Virus record (IMG/VR): IMGVR_UViG_3300021137_000097
Span: 1 to 24,219 of that record
Direction: 5' to 3' (one strand)
Length of the DNA: 24,219 nt
DNA from: a virus
This document shows positions 1 to 6,856 of the stretch, piece after piece. Under the pieces are notes generated by a model. The model was not told the origin of the DNA and did no database searches. It saw only the letters and a program-made list of their open reading frames with translations. The number at the start of each line of letters is the position of its first letter. The stretch's first letter is position 1. The position numbers and the translations under genes were made by a program.

Positions 1-420
1 ACCTACCCTAGCGGTTGCCCAAGCGGGCCTTATGCCTCTGTAGCAGGTACTGGAACATACCCAAACTGTGGCTGCCCGTCTAACTCTTCTGGTGGTGGAA
101 ACGCTACCAGTTGCCAAACCTGTACAAGCACAACTACTAACTATTACCTTCAAACAATCTACTCAGCTGCTGGAAGTCAGGTATACAGCATCTTAAACAC
201 TACCTCAACTACTGCTGAAGTTAAATCTATACGGGTAAGCGTTGCCAACTCAATTACCTCGTATACCGCCACAGCTTATGATGCAAGCTACAACTATTTG
301 ACCGCTATCTCAGGAACTAACTCAACCGGAGTTGCCGGCACAAGTTATGGTATAGTTAAGGCATATAGTCCTAATGCACAAGGGACTACAGTAGATAACT
401 TCTCAGCACAAGGATTCTAA
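1..420 (+). CDS. C-terminal part of a structural/fibre-like protein (5' end outside window)
   Basis: An open frame runs from the first base to TAA at 418-420 and encodes 139 residues; the start lies upstream of the window. The first 45 residues are Gly/Ser/Thr/Pro-rich with five cysteines (C6, C23, C25, C38, C41 of the visible part). The rest is Ser/Thr/Tyr/Ala-rich with an alternating beta-strand pattern, ending in a domain that looks like a small beta-sandwich. Such composition is usual for secreted or virion-surface proteins such as head fibres or decoration proteins. The neighbouring genes are phage structural genes, so a virion-surface role is inferred. I do not recognise the family and the enzymatic content of the missing N-terminus is unknown. 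Confidence 0.6.
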   Translation, partial: TYPSGCPSGPYASVAGTGTYPNCGCPSNSSGGGNATSCQTCTSTTTNYYLQTIYSAAGSQVYSILNTTSTTAEVKSIRVSVANSITSYTATAYDASYNYLTAISGTNSTGVAGTSYGIVKAYSPNAQGTTVDNFSAQGF

Positions 421-421
421 T

Positions 422-679
422 ATGAGCACACCATACGATAGGCCGGCTAGGCCTTGGGACCTATTCAACAAAAATCTAGGCCGTGTACAGACAGATGTTG
501 CAGCGGAACGCTTTGCAATCTGTAAGGCTTGCCCAGAGCTGCTTCCTACAGGAAACTGTAAGGAATGCGGATGCTTTATGTCAGCAAAGGTAAAGTTGCC
601 TAATGCGTTTTGCCCACTACACAAGTGGGAGCAAGTACGAGTATCATACCTAGAGGATCAGGGAGAAACAAATGGATAA
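422..679 (+). CDS. Small zinc-ribbon-like protein (85 aa)
   Basis: The 85-residue product has cysteines at 34, 37, 46, 49, 51 and 64 and a histidine at 67, laid out as CxxC, CxxCxC and CxxH, which is a plausible one- or two-zinc ribbon. The segment around CKECGCFMSAKVKLPNAFCP closely resembles a class of small phage proteins seen in T4-like and cyanophage-type genomes, usually annotated only as hypothetical. It starts one base after the upstream stop and overlaps the next gene by 8 bases, so it is translated within the structural operon. A structural zinc site is likely. Whether it is a virion component or an assembly factor cannot be told from the sequence. Confidence 0.75.
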   Translation: MSTPYDRPARPWDLFNKNLGRVQTDVAAERFAICKACPELLPTGNCKECGCFMSAKVKLPNAFCPLHKWEQVRVSYLEDQGETNG

Positions 680-893
680 TCAACCAATGACAGGAAGAAA
701 GATTGCTTTTGTCCTAGACAATGAGGTTGTAGACATCCTACATACCGACGATCGTCTAGCAGCTATCTTTTTGAGTGAGCCTAAAGCTATAGACATTACC
801 GATAAGATTGACACAGAAGGTGTCGCGTCTGTATTGGTCGGGTCGTACTATGATGAGGCTAGCAACACATTTGCACTACCTAACCAGATCTAA
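672..893 (+). CDS. Hypothetical protein (73 aa)
   Basis: The gene overlaps the zinc-ribbon gene by 8 bases (ATGGATAA) and is preceded by a GGGAGA-type ribosome binding site. The product is acidic, with predicted beta strands at about 10-25 (KIAFVLDNEVVDIL) and 58-70. The VLVGSYYDEASNTF segment has the form of a short phage protein that ends in a 'description of range' loop. No cysteines, signal peptide or membrane segment are present. I do not recognise a function. The tight coupling on both sides and the following TAAGGAGCTCCT ribosome binding site support it being a real gene of the virion operon. Confidence 0.6.
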   Translation: MDNQPMTGRKIAFVLDNEVVDILHTDDRLAAIFLSEPKAIDITDKIDTEGVASVLVGSYYDEASNTFALPNQI

Positions 894-902
894 GGAGCTC
901 CT

Positions 903-1481
903 ATGCGCGGAGAGAACCGACAAGGGCGTTTTAGCATCCAGTCTGAGCATGCATCTATCATCTCAGGCTCTACAGTTGAGCTTGTAAAGACTGTAGGAAC
1001 CACCATAGAATGGTGGCAGTTTGACTCCGTCAATACCGTAGTAGACCCTATCTACGATGTAGGTAGCGACTCAGGCACAGGACGTGTATGGAAGAACCCT
1101 CTTACTATTCCGGTAATCAATGCCCACCTAGAGCAGGGTGTAACCATCCAGAGTGACCGCGGTTTTTATAACGCTGACCAGCTAACTATCGTCATAAATG
1201 TCGACGTTATTGAGAGTAAGCTCAACTTCTATGGTGCCAACTACAACAATATCCCAGAGCTAGGCAACGTAGAAATCAACCCAGATGCCTACCTACGGGA
1301 TCGTATTGTATTTAGGAACGAAGTTTTTACCCCTGTTCGGGTACTTCCAGAGGGCATTATTCAAAACAATTACACCCTTTTGCGTGTACAATGTAACCAG
1401 GTAAATGCGGAAGAGCTTGTCAACGACAGTCAATTCCAGCATTACGCCAACTACAGTGCTTTTGACCCAACAACAGCGTAA
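903..1481 (+). CDS. Probable head-tail connector / neck-type virion protein (192 aa)
   Basis: AAGGAG lies 5 bases upstream of the ATG. The protein is 192 aa with no membrane segment or cysteine cluster; it has one Cys near residue 165. It contains conserved-looking stretches such as WWQFDSVNTVVDPIYDVG (about 37-54), GRVWKNPLTIPVI and QSDRGFYNADQLT, which I associate with hypothetical structural proteins found between capsid and tail genes of actinobacteriophage-like myoviruses. The position before the terminator and tail-terminator genes suggests a neck or head-completion role. That role is inference from gene order; a small internal capsid or portal-adjacent protein is also possible. Confidence 0.55.
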   Translation: MRGENRQGRFSIQSEHASIISGSTVELVKTVGTTIEWWQFDSVNTVVDPIYDVGSDSGTGRVWKNPLTIPVINAHLEQGVTIQSDRGFYNADQLTIVINVDVIESKLNFYGANYNNIPELGNVEINPDAYLRDRIVFRNEVFTPVRVLPEGIIQNNYTLLRVQCNQVNAEELVNDSQFQHYANYSAFDPTTA

Positions 1482-1490
1482 GGAAACCCT

Positions 1491-1796
1491 ATGTCACTAT
1501 CACACAGCGTTGTAGCTTTAAATAGCTCAACCGCCGTCTCTGTTACCCCTTCAGATCCAACAGTAACAGTTAATGGAGAAAACTATCCTACATGGAATAG
1601 CATGTCCATTAACATTCAAAATGTAGACCTTGTAGCTACAGTGTATATTGGTTCTTCTTCAGTAACCTCGTCTTCATACGGGCTTACCTTATTGCCAGGA
1701 ACTTCTGTCTCTATTGACAACCTAAGTGTTAATGAGCCAGTTTATGCAATTTCATCTGCTTCATCCAGCGTATCTGTACTGGCGGTATTAAAGTGA
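1491..1796 (+). CDS. Small beta-rich virion protein, possible head decoration (101 aa)
   Basis: This 101-aa Ser/Val/Thr-rich protein has repeated short beta-strand patterns: VTPSDPTVTVNG, VDLVATVYIGSSSVTSS, and GTSVSIDNLSVNEPVYAISS. The motif order (a 'vYIGsssVt' strand, a GTSVSI strand, then vYAIs) is the layout of small phage beta-sandwich proteins that describe a value-added or decoration domain. AGGAAA precedes the ATG, and the stop overlaps the start of the next gene in GTGA. There are no cysteines. A capsid decoration or head-fibre role is inferred from composition and context; the exact family is not certain. Confidence 0.55.
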   Translation: MSLSHSVVALNSSTAVSVTPSDPTVTVNGENYPTWNSMSINIQNVDLVATVYIGSSSVTSSSYGLTLLPGTSVSIDNLSVNEPVYAISSASSSVSVLAVLK

Positions 1797-2296
1797 GCAT
1801 CCGTGTAAACAGCCCTGTAGTTCCCGCAGCCATTCTTTACTACGGCAACTTTGCTTTAAGCACAAGCCAAACTAGCGGAGGAACCACCACAGATAACCTT
1901 ATTACTTGGGACACAACCAATATAAGCAAGGGCATGACCCTTAACTCATCGGATAAAAGTAAGATTGTTTTTGCAAACCCAGGAACATACAACCTTAACT
2001 TTTTAGGTCAGTTTAACTTTACTGGCGGTACAAGTGATTATCACATCACAACTTGGTTCTCTAAAAACGGCGTTCAAGTTCCGGCCTCTGCTTTTACCTT
2101 TACCACAGCCAGTGCGCAGGGCTCACAGGTTTTAGCAAACATTGAATCTCCTATTTCTGTGCTGCCAAATGACTACATTCAATTTCACTGGTGGTCTGGC
2201 GCATCAGGAATGTCCCTTCTTGCTACAGCAGCGGGTACAAACCCAACCCGTCCAGCTTCCCCGTCAGCTAACTTAACAATCTATAACGTAGGATAG
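1793..2296 (+). CDS. C1q/TNF-like jelly-roll virion protein (167 aa)
   Basis: The start codon is GTG at 1793, overlapping the preceding TGA (GTGA), so translation is coupled. The product has a complete pattern of beta strands typical of C1q/TNF-like jelly rolls found in phage head fibres and decorations: YYGNFAL, KIVFANPGTYNLNFLGQFNF, TTWFSKNGVQVPAS, SQVLANIESPISVLPNDYIQFHWW, and a final SANLTIYNV strand. The aromatic closing strand and the 'G.Y.l.f..qf.f' strand are the most family-like parts. C1q-like domains normally trimerise, so a trimeric surface decoration is plausible. It lacks any collagen-like or fibre shaft, so it would have to bind the particle directly or through a partner. Confidence 0.55.
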   Translation: MSIRVNSPVVPAAILYYGNFALSTSQTSGGTTTDNLITWDTTNISKGMTLNSSDKSKIVFANPGTYNLNFLGQFNFTGGTSDYHITTWFSKNGVQVPASAFTFTTASAQGSQVLANIESPISVLPNDYIQFHWWSGASGMSLLATAAGTNPTRPASPSANLTIYNVG

Positions 2297-2304
2297 GAAT
2301 AGAG

Positions 2305-2475
2305 ATGGCAAAAGAACACCCAGGCTTTAAGGCCGCACAGAATAAAATTGCAGCAAAAGAAGGTGTCTCCAAGGAGGCAGCCGGCGCTATACTAGCTTCA
2401 TCCTCTCGCAAGGCTTCGGCTAAGGCGAAGGCTAAGAATCCTAATTTGAAGAAGGTAAAGGGTGCCAAAAAGTAA
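2305..2475 (+). CDS. Small Lys/Ala-rich protein (56 aa)
   Basis: An ATG at 2305, with GGAATAGAG upstream, opens a 56-codon frame to TAA at 2473-2475. The product is very basic and helical, with a central VSKEAAGAILASSSRKASAK followed by KAKNPNLKKV. This 'GvSkeaAgAIlAsssRKa...KNPnLkkV' pattern recurs in small uncharacterised phage proteins. It is the first of four tiny Lys-rich genes that end at the terminator at 2936. The charge suggests nucleic-acid contact, for example packaged with DNA in the head, but this is inference. The last 14 bases overlap the next gene. Confidence 0.65.
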   Translation: MAKEHPGFKAAQNKIAAKEGVSKEAAGAILASSSRKASAKAKAKNPNLKKVKGAKK

Positions 2476-2689
2476 AGCACGCCCAAAGGCGGTAGAAAAG
2501 AAGAAAGCCGCTGCCAAGTTTAAGGCAGACGGTAAGACACACATTGTAGACAAGCACGGCAAAGACGTAAAAGTCCACCACCCAGGTGGTAAGACCTATG
2601 ACCTAACCAAGCTTGCCGGAGCCGTCACCATCGGTGCCGGCGTTAAAGCAACCAAAAAATACCATAGTAAAAAGGGAAGTGGTGATTAA
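2462..2689 (+). CDS. Small basic protein (75 aa)
   Basis: The frame starts at GTG 2462, 5 bases after GAAGGT, and overlaps the previous gene by 14 bases. The 75-aa product begins with a Lys/Arg/Ala tract (residues 2-22), then a short beta-like part (KTHIVDKHGKDVKVHHPGGK) with four histidines, a hydrophobic patch (LTKLAGAVTIGAGV, about 48-61) and a Lys-rich tail. It is too short and too hydrophilic for a membrane protein. The HHPGGKTYDLTKLAG segment reads like a compact folded core between basic tails. A DNA-associated virion protein is plausible given the neighbours, but nothing in the sequence proves it. Confidence 0.6.
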   Translation: MPKSKARPKAVEKKKAAAKFKADGKTHIVDKHGKDVKVHHPGGKTYDLTKLAGAVTIGAGVKATKKYHSKKGSGD

Positions 2690-2690
2690 T

Positions 2691-2786
2691 ATGTGCAAAG
2701 CATGTGGATGCGGCTGTTCAAAGCCTAACTGCAAGGGCGCCTGCAAGAAGAAGGCTGGTAAGCCTACTACTAAGAAGGGCAAGTAA
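2691..2786 (+). CDS. Cys-rich, Lys-rich microprotein (31 aa)
   Basis: ATG at 2691 begins one base after the previous stop codon, and the frame ends with TAA at 2784-2786 directly abutting the next ATG. The 31 residues contain six cysteines, C2, C5, C7, C9, C14 and C18 (CxxCxCxC then x4Cx3C), followed by a tail of nine lysines in 13 residues. The Cys spacing is metallothionein- or zinc-knuckle-like and the tail is suited to nucleic acid. GTGATTAAT upstream gives only a moderate ribosome binding site, but translation could be coupled to the gene before it. It is real by position, base use and tight packing; its role is unknown. Confidence 0.6.
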   Translation: MCKACGCGCSKPNCKGACKKKAGKPTTKKGK

Positions 2787-2930
2787 ATGGCTCATAAAGA
2801 TTCAAAGTTTGAGAAGGGTATGACCCCAGCTCAGAAGAAGAAGTTTGAGGCTCAGGATGAAAAGAATGATGCCAAGCTAGCCAAGAAGGTCAAGAAGACG
2901 ACTAAGAAGGCACCAGCTAAAAAGAAGTAA
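2787..2930 (+). CDS. Small Lys-rich protein (47 aa)
   Basis: The ATG directly follows the TAA of the Cys-rich microprotein (TAAATG), so the four small genes form one translational run. The 47-aa product has an N-terminal acidic/basic helical half (KFEKGMTPAQKKKFEAQDEK) and a Lys/Ala/Pro tail ending in APAKKK. The tail resembles histone-H1-like or phage 'KAPAKK' DNA-binding tails. The stop is 5 bases before the terminator stem, which makes this the last gene of the upstream transcription unit. Function is inferred only from charge. Confidence 0.6.
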   Translation: MAHKDSKFEKGMTPAQKKKFEAQDEKNDAKLAKKVKKTTKKAPAKKK

Positions 2931-2935
2931 TAGTT

Positions 2936-2963
2936 AAGCCCCCCACAAGGGGGCTTTTCCTTT
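2936..2963 (+). terminator. Rho-independent terminator
   Basis: AAGCCCCC (2936-2943) pairs with GGGGGCTT (2949-2956) across a 5-base CACAA loop, giving an 8-bp GC-rich stem followed directly by a TTTTCCTTT tract. It sits 5 bases after the stop of the last small Lys-rich gene and is the clearest transcription end in the window. It separates the head/decoration genes from the tail operon. Confidence 0.9.
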
Positions 2964-2979
2964 ATCCTTGACCTTGACG

Positions 2980-2993
2980 CCGGATTTATCCGG
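2980..2993. promoter_or_regulatory. Inverted repeat in the intergenic gap, possible operator
   Basis: The 103-base gap between 2931 and 3033 holds the terminator and then a perfect 6-bp inverted repeat CCGGAT-TT-ATCCGG. It lies just downstream of two overlapping TTGACC/TTGACG hexamers (2968-2979) that resemble a sigma70 -35 box. I cannot find a convincing -10 at the right distance, although TACCTT at 3007-3012 fits TAnnnT. A promoter for the tail operon is expected here because transcription is terminated just upstream. The assignment as an operator is speculative. Confidence 0.3.
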
Positions 2994-3033
2994 AACCCTG
3001 CTGCTTTACCTTGCGTCTTCCTATGGAGGAATT

Positions 3034-3207
3034 ATGATTAGTCTATATGATCGGATGAATCGGTATGAGACCGACGCCGATAAAGTGGAGTTTATTCGCG
3101 GAGTATGCAACTTGCTTCCAGAGAAAAAGCATAAGGGTTTTAATAAAGCGGCTCTTTTAATTGCTACTGGATATGTACTCTCGAAGAAACTTCCTAAAAA
3201 TGGCTGA
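3034..3207 (+). CDS. Hypothetical protein (57 aa)
   Basis: I place the start at ATG 3034 because GGAGGA (3025-3030) sits 3 bases before it. A longer frame back to TTG at 2968 would run through the probable promoter region. The 57-aa product is basic and helical: YDRMNRYETDADKVEFIRGVC (4-24), then a Lys-rich turn and a short hydrophobic helix (ALLIATGYVLSKK). It is the first gene after the terminator and overlaps the next by 8 bases. It could be a small head-tail joining or regulatory protein, but no family is recognised. Confidence 0.55.
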   Translation: MISLYDRMNRYETDADKVEFIRGVCNLLPEKKHKGFNKAALLIATGYVLSKKLPKNG

Positions 3208-3478
3208 TAAATTCACTATAGAGGATTACCTTAAAGCCGTATTAGTTTTCGGTGAAGTAAGCGCATTAGGTATGTTTACGCAGCTTCTACGCAGCCACGC
3301 CGCATCATTTGGCTGGCCAGATCACTTTGTAAATCAACTCGAGGTCGTCTATGTAAATGGGGGGCCTACTATCGCTATGCCTAAAGAGCTTGAGGATCAG
3401 ATGCGCAAGCTTAACTACGGGACTCCAAGCGAGCAGCTTTCTCCTGCCTTAAGTACTTTTGCGATGGGAATGATCTAA
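3200..3478 (+). CDS. Hypothetical protein (92 aa)
   Basis: ATG 3200 overlaps the previous gene by 8 bases (ATGGCTGA). In-frame upstream starts at 3161 and 3173 lie deep inside that gene and have no better ribosome binding site, so I choose 3200. The 92-aa protein is mostly helical (FTIEDYLKAVLVFGEVSALG and FTQLLRSHAASFGW) followed by a short beta/loop end. It ends in TAATG, coupling it to the probable tail terminator. By place it could be a head-tail joining component. The sequence itself does not identify it. Confidence 0.6.
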   Translation: MADKFTIEDYLKAVLVFGEVSALGMFTQLLRSHAASFGWPDHFVNQLEVVYVNGGPTIAMPKELEDQMRKLNYGTPSEQLSPALSTFAMGMI

Positions 3479-4068
3479 TGCCATTTCTTTTAAATGAAGA
3501 CGCAGCGCTTAAGACTCTGCTTACAGGAATTACTGTTGCTGATAGCGGAAATTCGGCACGGCCTGTAGGGGTTTACTATGGACAGCCTGATAAGGAAATC
3601 CGTCAGCAGTCCTACCCATATATAACTATTGATCTCGTGGGGGTTTCTGAGGACCCAACACGTGCTCATCGTGGATACGTTCCTTTGACCTACACCCCTG
3701 AGGGAGTAGATACTACTAACATTAATAGAATTAACTACCCTATCCCAGTAGATCTGATCTATCAGGTATCTACCTGGGCCCGTCAACCACGACATGACCG
3801 CCAGTTGATTGCGGCCCTCTTTAGTCCTGGTAGACTACCATTAAGGTTTGGGCAACTTCCCATCCCCCAAGACGGTACCAACCGTAGGGTGGATGTCCTG
3901 GGGTTCTCAAAAAGGGACTTTATTGAATCGGAGAAACGCCTGTTCAGTAACGTCTATAATATACGTATTAGCTCTGAGCTACTTGTAGATCAGCTAGTAC
4001 AAGCTTACCAAGTAACACACGCACCTAACATCACTACGACATTCCAGTCAATTCCGTTTACGATCTAG
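3478..4068 (+). CDS. Probable tail terminator / sheath-terminator protein (196 aa)
   Basis: This gene is coupled by TAATG to the gene before it and lies immediately upstream of the sheath, the usual position of the protein that caps the tail tube and sheath and joins them to the head. The product is soluble, 196 aa, with an N-terminal helix (LNEDAALKTLLTGI), then YPYITIDLVGV, YPIPVDLIYQVSTWARQPRHD, and RRVDVLGFSKRDFIESEKRLF. The combination 'yPyItidl ... ipvdliYqv..w.r...hD..l' is typical of the alpha/beta fold of contractile-tail terminators and Pvc16-like proteins. Role is inferred from pattern and context; a head-tail connector of the same fold cannot be excluded. Confidence 0.6.
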   Translation: MPFLLNEDAALKTLLTGITVADSGNSARPVGVYYGQPDKEIRQQSYPYITIDLVGVSEDPTRAHRGYVPLTYTPEGVDTTNINRINYPIPVDLIYQVSTWARQPRHDRQLIAALFSPGRLPLRFGQLPIPQDGTNRRVDVLGFSKRDFIESEKRLFSNVYNIRISSELLVDQLVQAYQVTHAPNITTTFQSIPFTI

Positions 4069-4118
4069 AAATAACACCGCAACTTAAAGAAAACAAACTA
4101 ACTAAGGAGTAACCCCTA

Positions 4119-6143
4119 ATGGCAACATACAATCGCCCAGGAGTCTATATCCAAGAAGTACCATTGCAGCAATCGGTTTCTGTGGTTGACACAGCAACCG
4201 CTATCGGTGGTTTTTCTGGAACGTTCCCTTCAGGTCCTGCAGGAGTCCCAACTCTTGTAACCACATGGACACAGTTCACAAAGACATTTGGTGGACTTAA
4301 TGACTCTTACCCAGCTACATGGGCTGTATACAACTTCTTTGCCAACCATGGCACATCGTTGTATGTAAACCGTGTAGTCAGTTCTACAGCAGCTAAAGGC
4401 GCAGTAACACTTACAGACGGTTCTGGTACTTCTACCACAACAACCGCTACTGTTACCGCAGCAGCAGCATCTGCTGGAACAATCACTTACACAGCTACCA
4501 ACACCTACTCAGCAGGCCAGACAGTATCTGTTACAGGGCTTAACGGTTCAGTAACAATTACTGGCATTACTGCAACAGGTACAGCTGTTACATACGCTAC
4601 AGCTTCAACAACTGGTCTTTCAAGCGGCCAGTCAATCACCATTACTGGTGCTACAACCTCAGGCTTTAACGGTACATACACCATCACAGGTGTTGTAACT
4701 AACACAAGCTTTACAGTTACAAGCACAGCTACTGGTTCAAGCTCAACAGCTACAGGTACTTACAGCTCAGCCTTTAACTTGACAGGTGTTGCTATTGCTA
4801 CTGCATCTAGCAGCCAGTTCACAGTTACAAGCGCAACAACAGATCGCTCAGTATCTTCAGCTTCAGGTACAGCGACAGTTGTAACAACCACACCTTCAAA
4901 CAACGCTATCGTTTTGACAGCAAAGAATGAAGGAACTTGGTCAAGCAGCTATTCTGTTTTGGCTAGCCCATCTGGTTCAACAGGTCGCTTTAACCTATCC
5001 ATTTTCTACACAGTAGTACAAAACGGACAGTCTTCTACTTCTACAGTAGAGCGTTACTCTGACTTAAGCATGACTGCTTCAGATAGCAACTACTTCATTG
5101 CAGTAATCAACTCTTACTCATCAATCGTTACTGCAGCTTTGGCATCAAACAACACAGTAACTAATGGAACAGCTATCTATGCGCCTACTACATCAGCAAC
5201 CACAGCTACAAGCTTCTCTGGTGGCCTAGACGGTACAACACCGGTAGTTCTAGACTACAAGAATGGTTGGTCTAACTTTGATAGCGTTAACAACGCGCTG
5301 GTTCTATATGCAGCAGATGCTCCATATCGCACCTTGGCAGCTGACACCTATCAGATGCACGCAGACGCAATGATCTACGCTGCAGGACGTACCGACTGCT
5401 TTGTAGTGGTTGACACACCTTCCCAGATTGCAAACGCTGCTTTGGCACAGGGTGCCGTTACATCTACAGCTCTCTTGGCTGCAGGCGCTACTTCAGGCAA
5501 CATTGCGGCTGCTTACTGGCCATGGATTAACATCCCAGATCCAACTAAGATCCAGGGTGCAACCCGTCTTCAGGCTCCAGGAGCTGCAGTTGTTGGACAA
5601 TATCTAGCAACAGATGCTTCACGTGGTCCAGCAAAGACTCCAGCTGGTTTGCTCAACAAGATTGCTCTTGCAGTCTCTACAGAGCATAGCTTTACCAACG
5701 CTGAGCTTGATGCTTTGAACACCTCTATTGACCCTGTTAACACAATTCGTCAGGCACCTGGTGCAGGAATTGTAATCATGGGTGGACGTACTTTGGACGG
5801 TAGCCCAAATAACCGTTATATCAACATCCGTCGTTCTCTTATCTACATCGAAAAGCAGATGAACAACCTTTCTCAGTTCGCTGTATTTGAGAACAATGAT
5901 TCCATTCTATGGAACAAGCTACAGACCGTTTTAGGTTCGTTCCTATTTAACTACTGGAACAGCGGAGGACTACGCGGTAGCTCTCCTTCACAGGCCTACT
6001 ACGTTAAGTGTGATGCAACAACAACAAGCTTTAGCGATATCCAAGCCGGTATTGTTAATATCCAAATTGGAGTTGCCCTACAATACCCAGCAGAGTTCGT
6101 TGTGATCACCTTGTCACAGCTAACCGGAAGCGCCTCGGCGTAA
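4119..6143 (+). CDS. Tail sheath protein with internal Ig-like insertion (674 aa)
   Basis: The N-terminus (ATYNRPGVYIQEVPLQQSV, then FFANHGTSLYVNRVV at 73-87) and the C-terminal half (SRGPAKTPAG, then INIRRSLIYIEKQM and FAVFENNDSILW) are diagnostic of contractile-tail sheath proteins. Sheath subunits polymerise around the tube and contract to drive it into the cell. Residues about 95-258 are a Thr/Ser/Ala-rich beta insertion absent from core sheaths. Within it, residues 156-206 form a module of the type 'G.s.GqsITItG...sGfNGTYtItgV....FTVtst', with a weaker copy at 122-150. AAGGAG lies 9 bases before the ATG. The 50-base gap upstream shows no clear promoter. The insertion would face the outside of the sheath. 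Confidence 0.95.
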   Translation: MATYNRPGVYIQEVPLQQSVSVVDTATAIGGFSGTFPSGPAGVPTLVTTWTQFTKTFGGLNDSYPATWAVYNFFANHGTSLYVNRVVSSTAAKGAVTLTDGSGTSTTTTATVTAAAASAGTITYTATNTYSAGQTVSVTGLNGSVTITGITATGTAVTYATASTTGLSSGQSITITGATTSGFNGTYTITGVVTNTSFTVTSTATGSSSTATGTYSSAFNLTGVAIATASSSQFTVTSATTDRSVSSASGTATVVTTTPSNNAIVLTAKNEGTWSSSYSVLASPSGSTGRFNLSIFYTVVQNGQSSTSTVERYSDLSMTASDSNYFIAVINSYSSIVTAALASNNTVTNGTAIYAPTTSATTATSFSGGLDGTTPVVLDYKNGWSNFDSVNNALVLYAADAPYRTLAADTYQMHADAMIYAAGRTDCFVVVDTPSQIANAALAQGAVTSTALLAAGATSGNIAAAYWPWINIPDPTKIQGATRLQAPGAAVVGQYLATDASRGPAKTPAGLLNKIALAVSTEHSFTNAELDALNTSIDPVNTIRQAPGAGIVIMGGRTLDGSPNNRYINIRRSLIYIEKQMNNLSQFAVFENNDSILWNKLQTVLGSFLFNYWNSGGLRGSSPSQAYYVKCDATTTSFSDIQAGIVNIQIGVALQYPAEFVVITLSQLTGSASA

Positions 6144-6157
6144 GGAGATAGATAAAA

Positions 6158-6832
6158 ATGACAACACCAGTAACTAATTCACTTAGCAGCTTACTTACTG
6201 ATCCAGTACGTAACTTTAAGTTCTTAGTAACCTTTACTCCTACAGAGAGCGGTTCAGATGTCGCTACTTATGGAACAAACTTTGGAAAGATGGGGTTTGT
6301 ATCTGTTTCCGGTCTAAGCGTAGCTACAGAAGCTATTGCTTACCGTGAAGGTGGATATAACACCAACGTCCACCAGATTCCAGGACAGTCTGCTTTCACC
6401 CCAATCACCCTCTCTAAGGGTGTCATGTTGGGACAAGGCGACAACGCTCTTTGGATGAAGCGACTATTCTCAGTTCTTACTACAGGAACACCTACCTCTA
6501 CAGGTGCTGCTTCTGGCGTAGGCGGAGGATTCCGTTGCAACATTGATATCCAGGTTCTTAGCCATCCAAACCCACAGGCTACAACTGGACAGACAATTAA
6601 CCTAAACGGTGCTGCAACAGGTACAGTTGCACCTACACCTGTTGATCAGCACACCTCGCTACGATTCCGTATCTACCGTGCATGGATCACAAGCTTGTCA
6701 TACTCTGGCCTAGATGCTGGTTCAAACAGCCTCATGGTTGAAGAGATGACAATCGTCCATGAAGGTTGGGACGTATCGTACGCAACTAACTACACATTAG
6801 CAGGAACAGCCCCAGCAATCTATAACGGCTAA
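6158..6832 (+). CDS. Tail tube protein, T4 gp19-like (224 aa)
   Basis: The motif series DPVRNFKFLVTF (15-26), MGFVSVSGLSVATEAIAYREGG and HQIPGQSAFTPITLSKGV is characteristic of the gp19/tail-tube family of contractile tails; the C-terminus EEMTIVHEGWDVSY also fits. Subunits stack as rings to form the rigid tube through which DNA passes. The gene directly follows the sheath, with AAGGAG upstream of the ATG. Residues about 110-150 form a Gly/Thr-rich loop (TSTGAASGVGGG and beyond) longer than in minimal tubes, probably between beta strands. Assignment is secure from both sequence and order. Confidence 0.93.
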   Translation: MTTPVTNSLSSLLTDPVRNFKFLVTFTPTESGSDVATYGTNFGKMGFVSVSGLSVATEAIAYREGGYNTNVHQIPGQSAFTPITLSKGVMLGQGDNALWMKRLFSVLTTGTPTSTGAASGVGGGFRCNIDIQVLSHPNPQATTGQTINLNGAATGTVAPTPVDQHTSLRFRIYRAWITSLSYSGLDAGSNSLMVEEMTIVHEGWDVSYATNYTLAGTAPAIYNG

Positions 6833-6856
6833 TAACTAACATATAAGGAAAACAAT

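Noticed and set aside
893-902. AGGAGCTCCT palindrome over the ribosome binding site of the 192-aa gene
   Set aside because: A 10-bp palindrome without a loop is common by chance, and AAGGAG is explained as the ribosome binding site.
2968-3033. Extended start (TTG 2968) of the 57-aa gene, adding LTPDLSGTLLLYLASSYGG
   Set aside because: ATG 3034 has GGAGGA directly upstream, and the extension covers the probable promoter and the inverted repeat.
5410-5607. Plus-strand open frame inside the sheath gene
   Set aside because: It is wholly inside the sheath in another frame, Leu/His/Gln-rich, and has no ribosome binding site.
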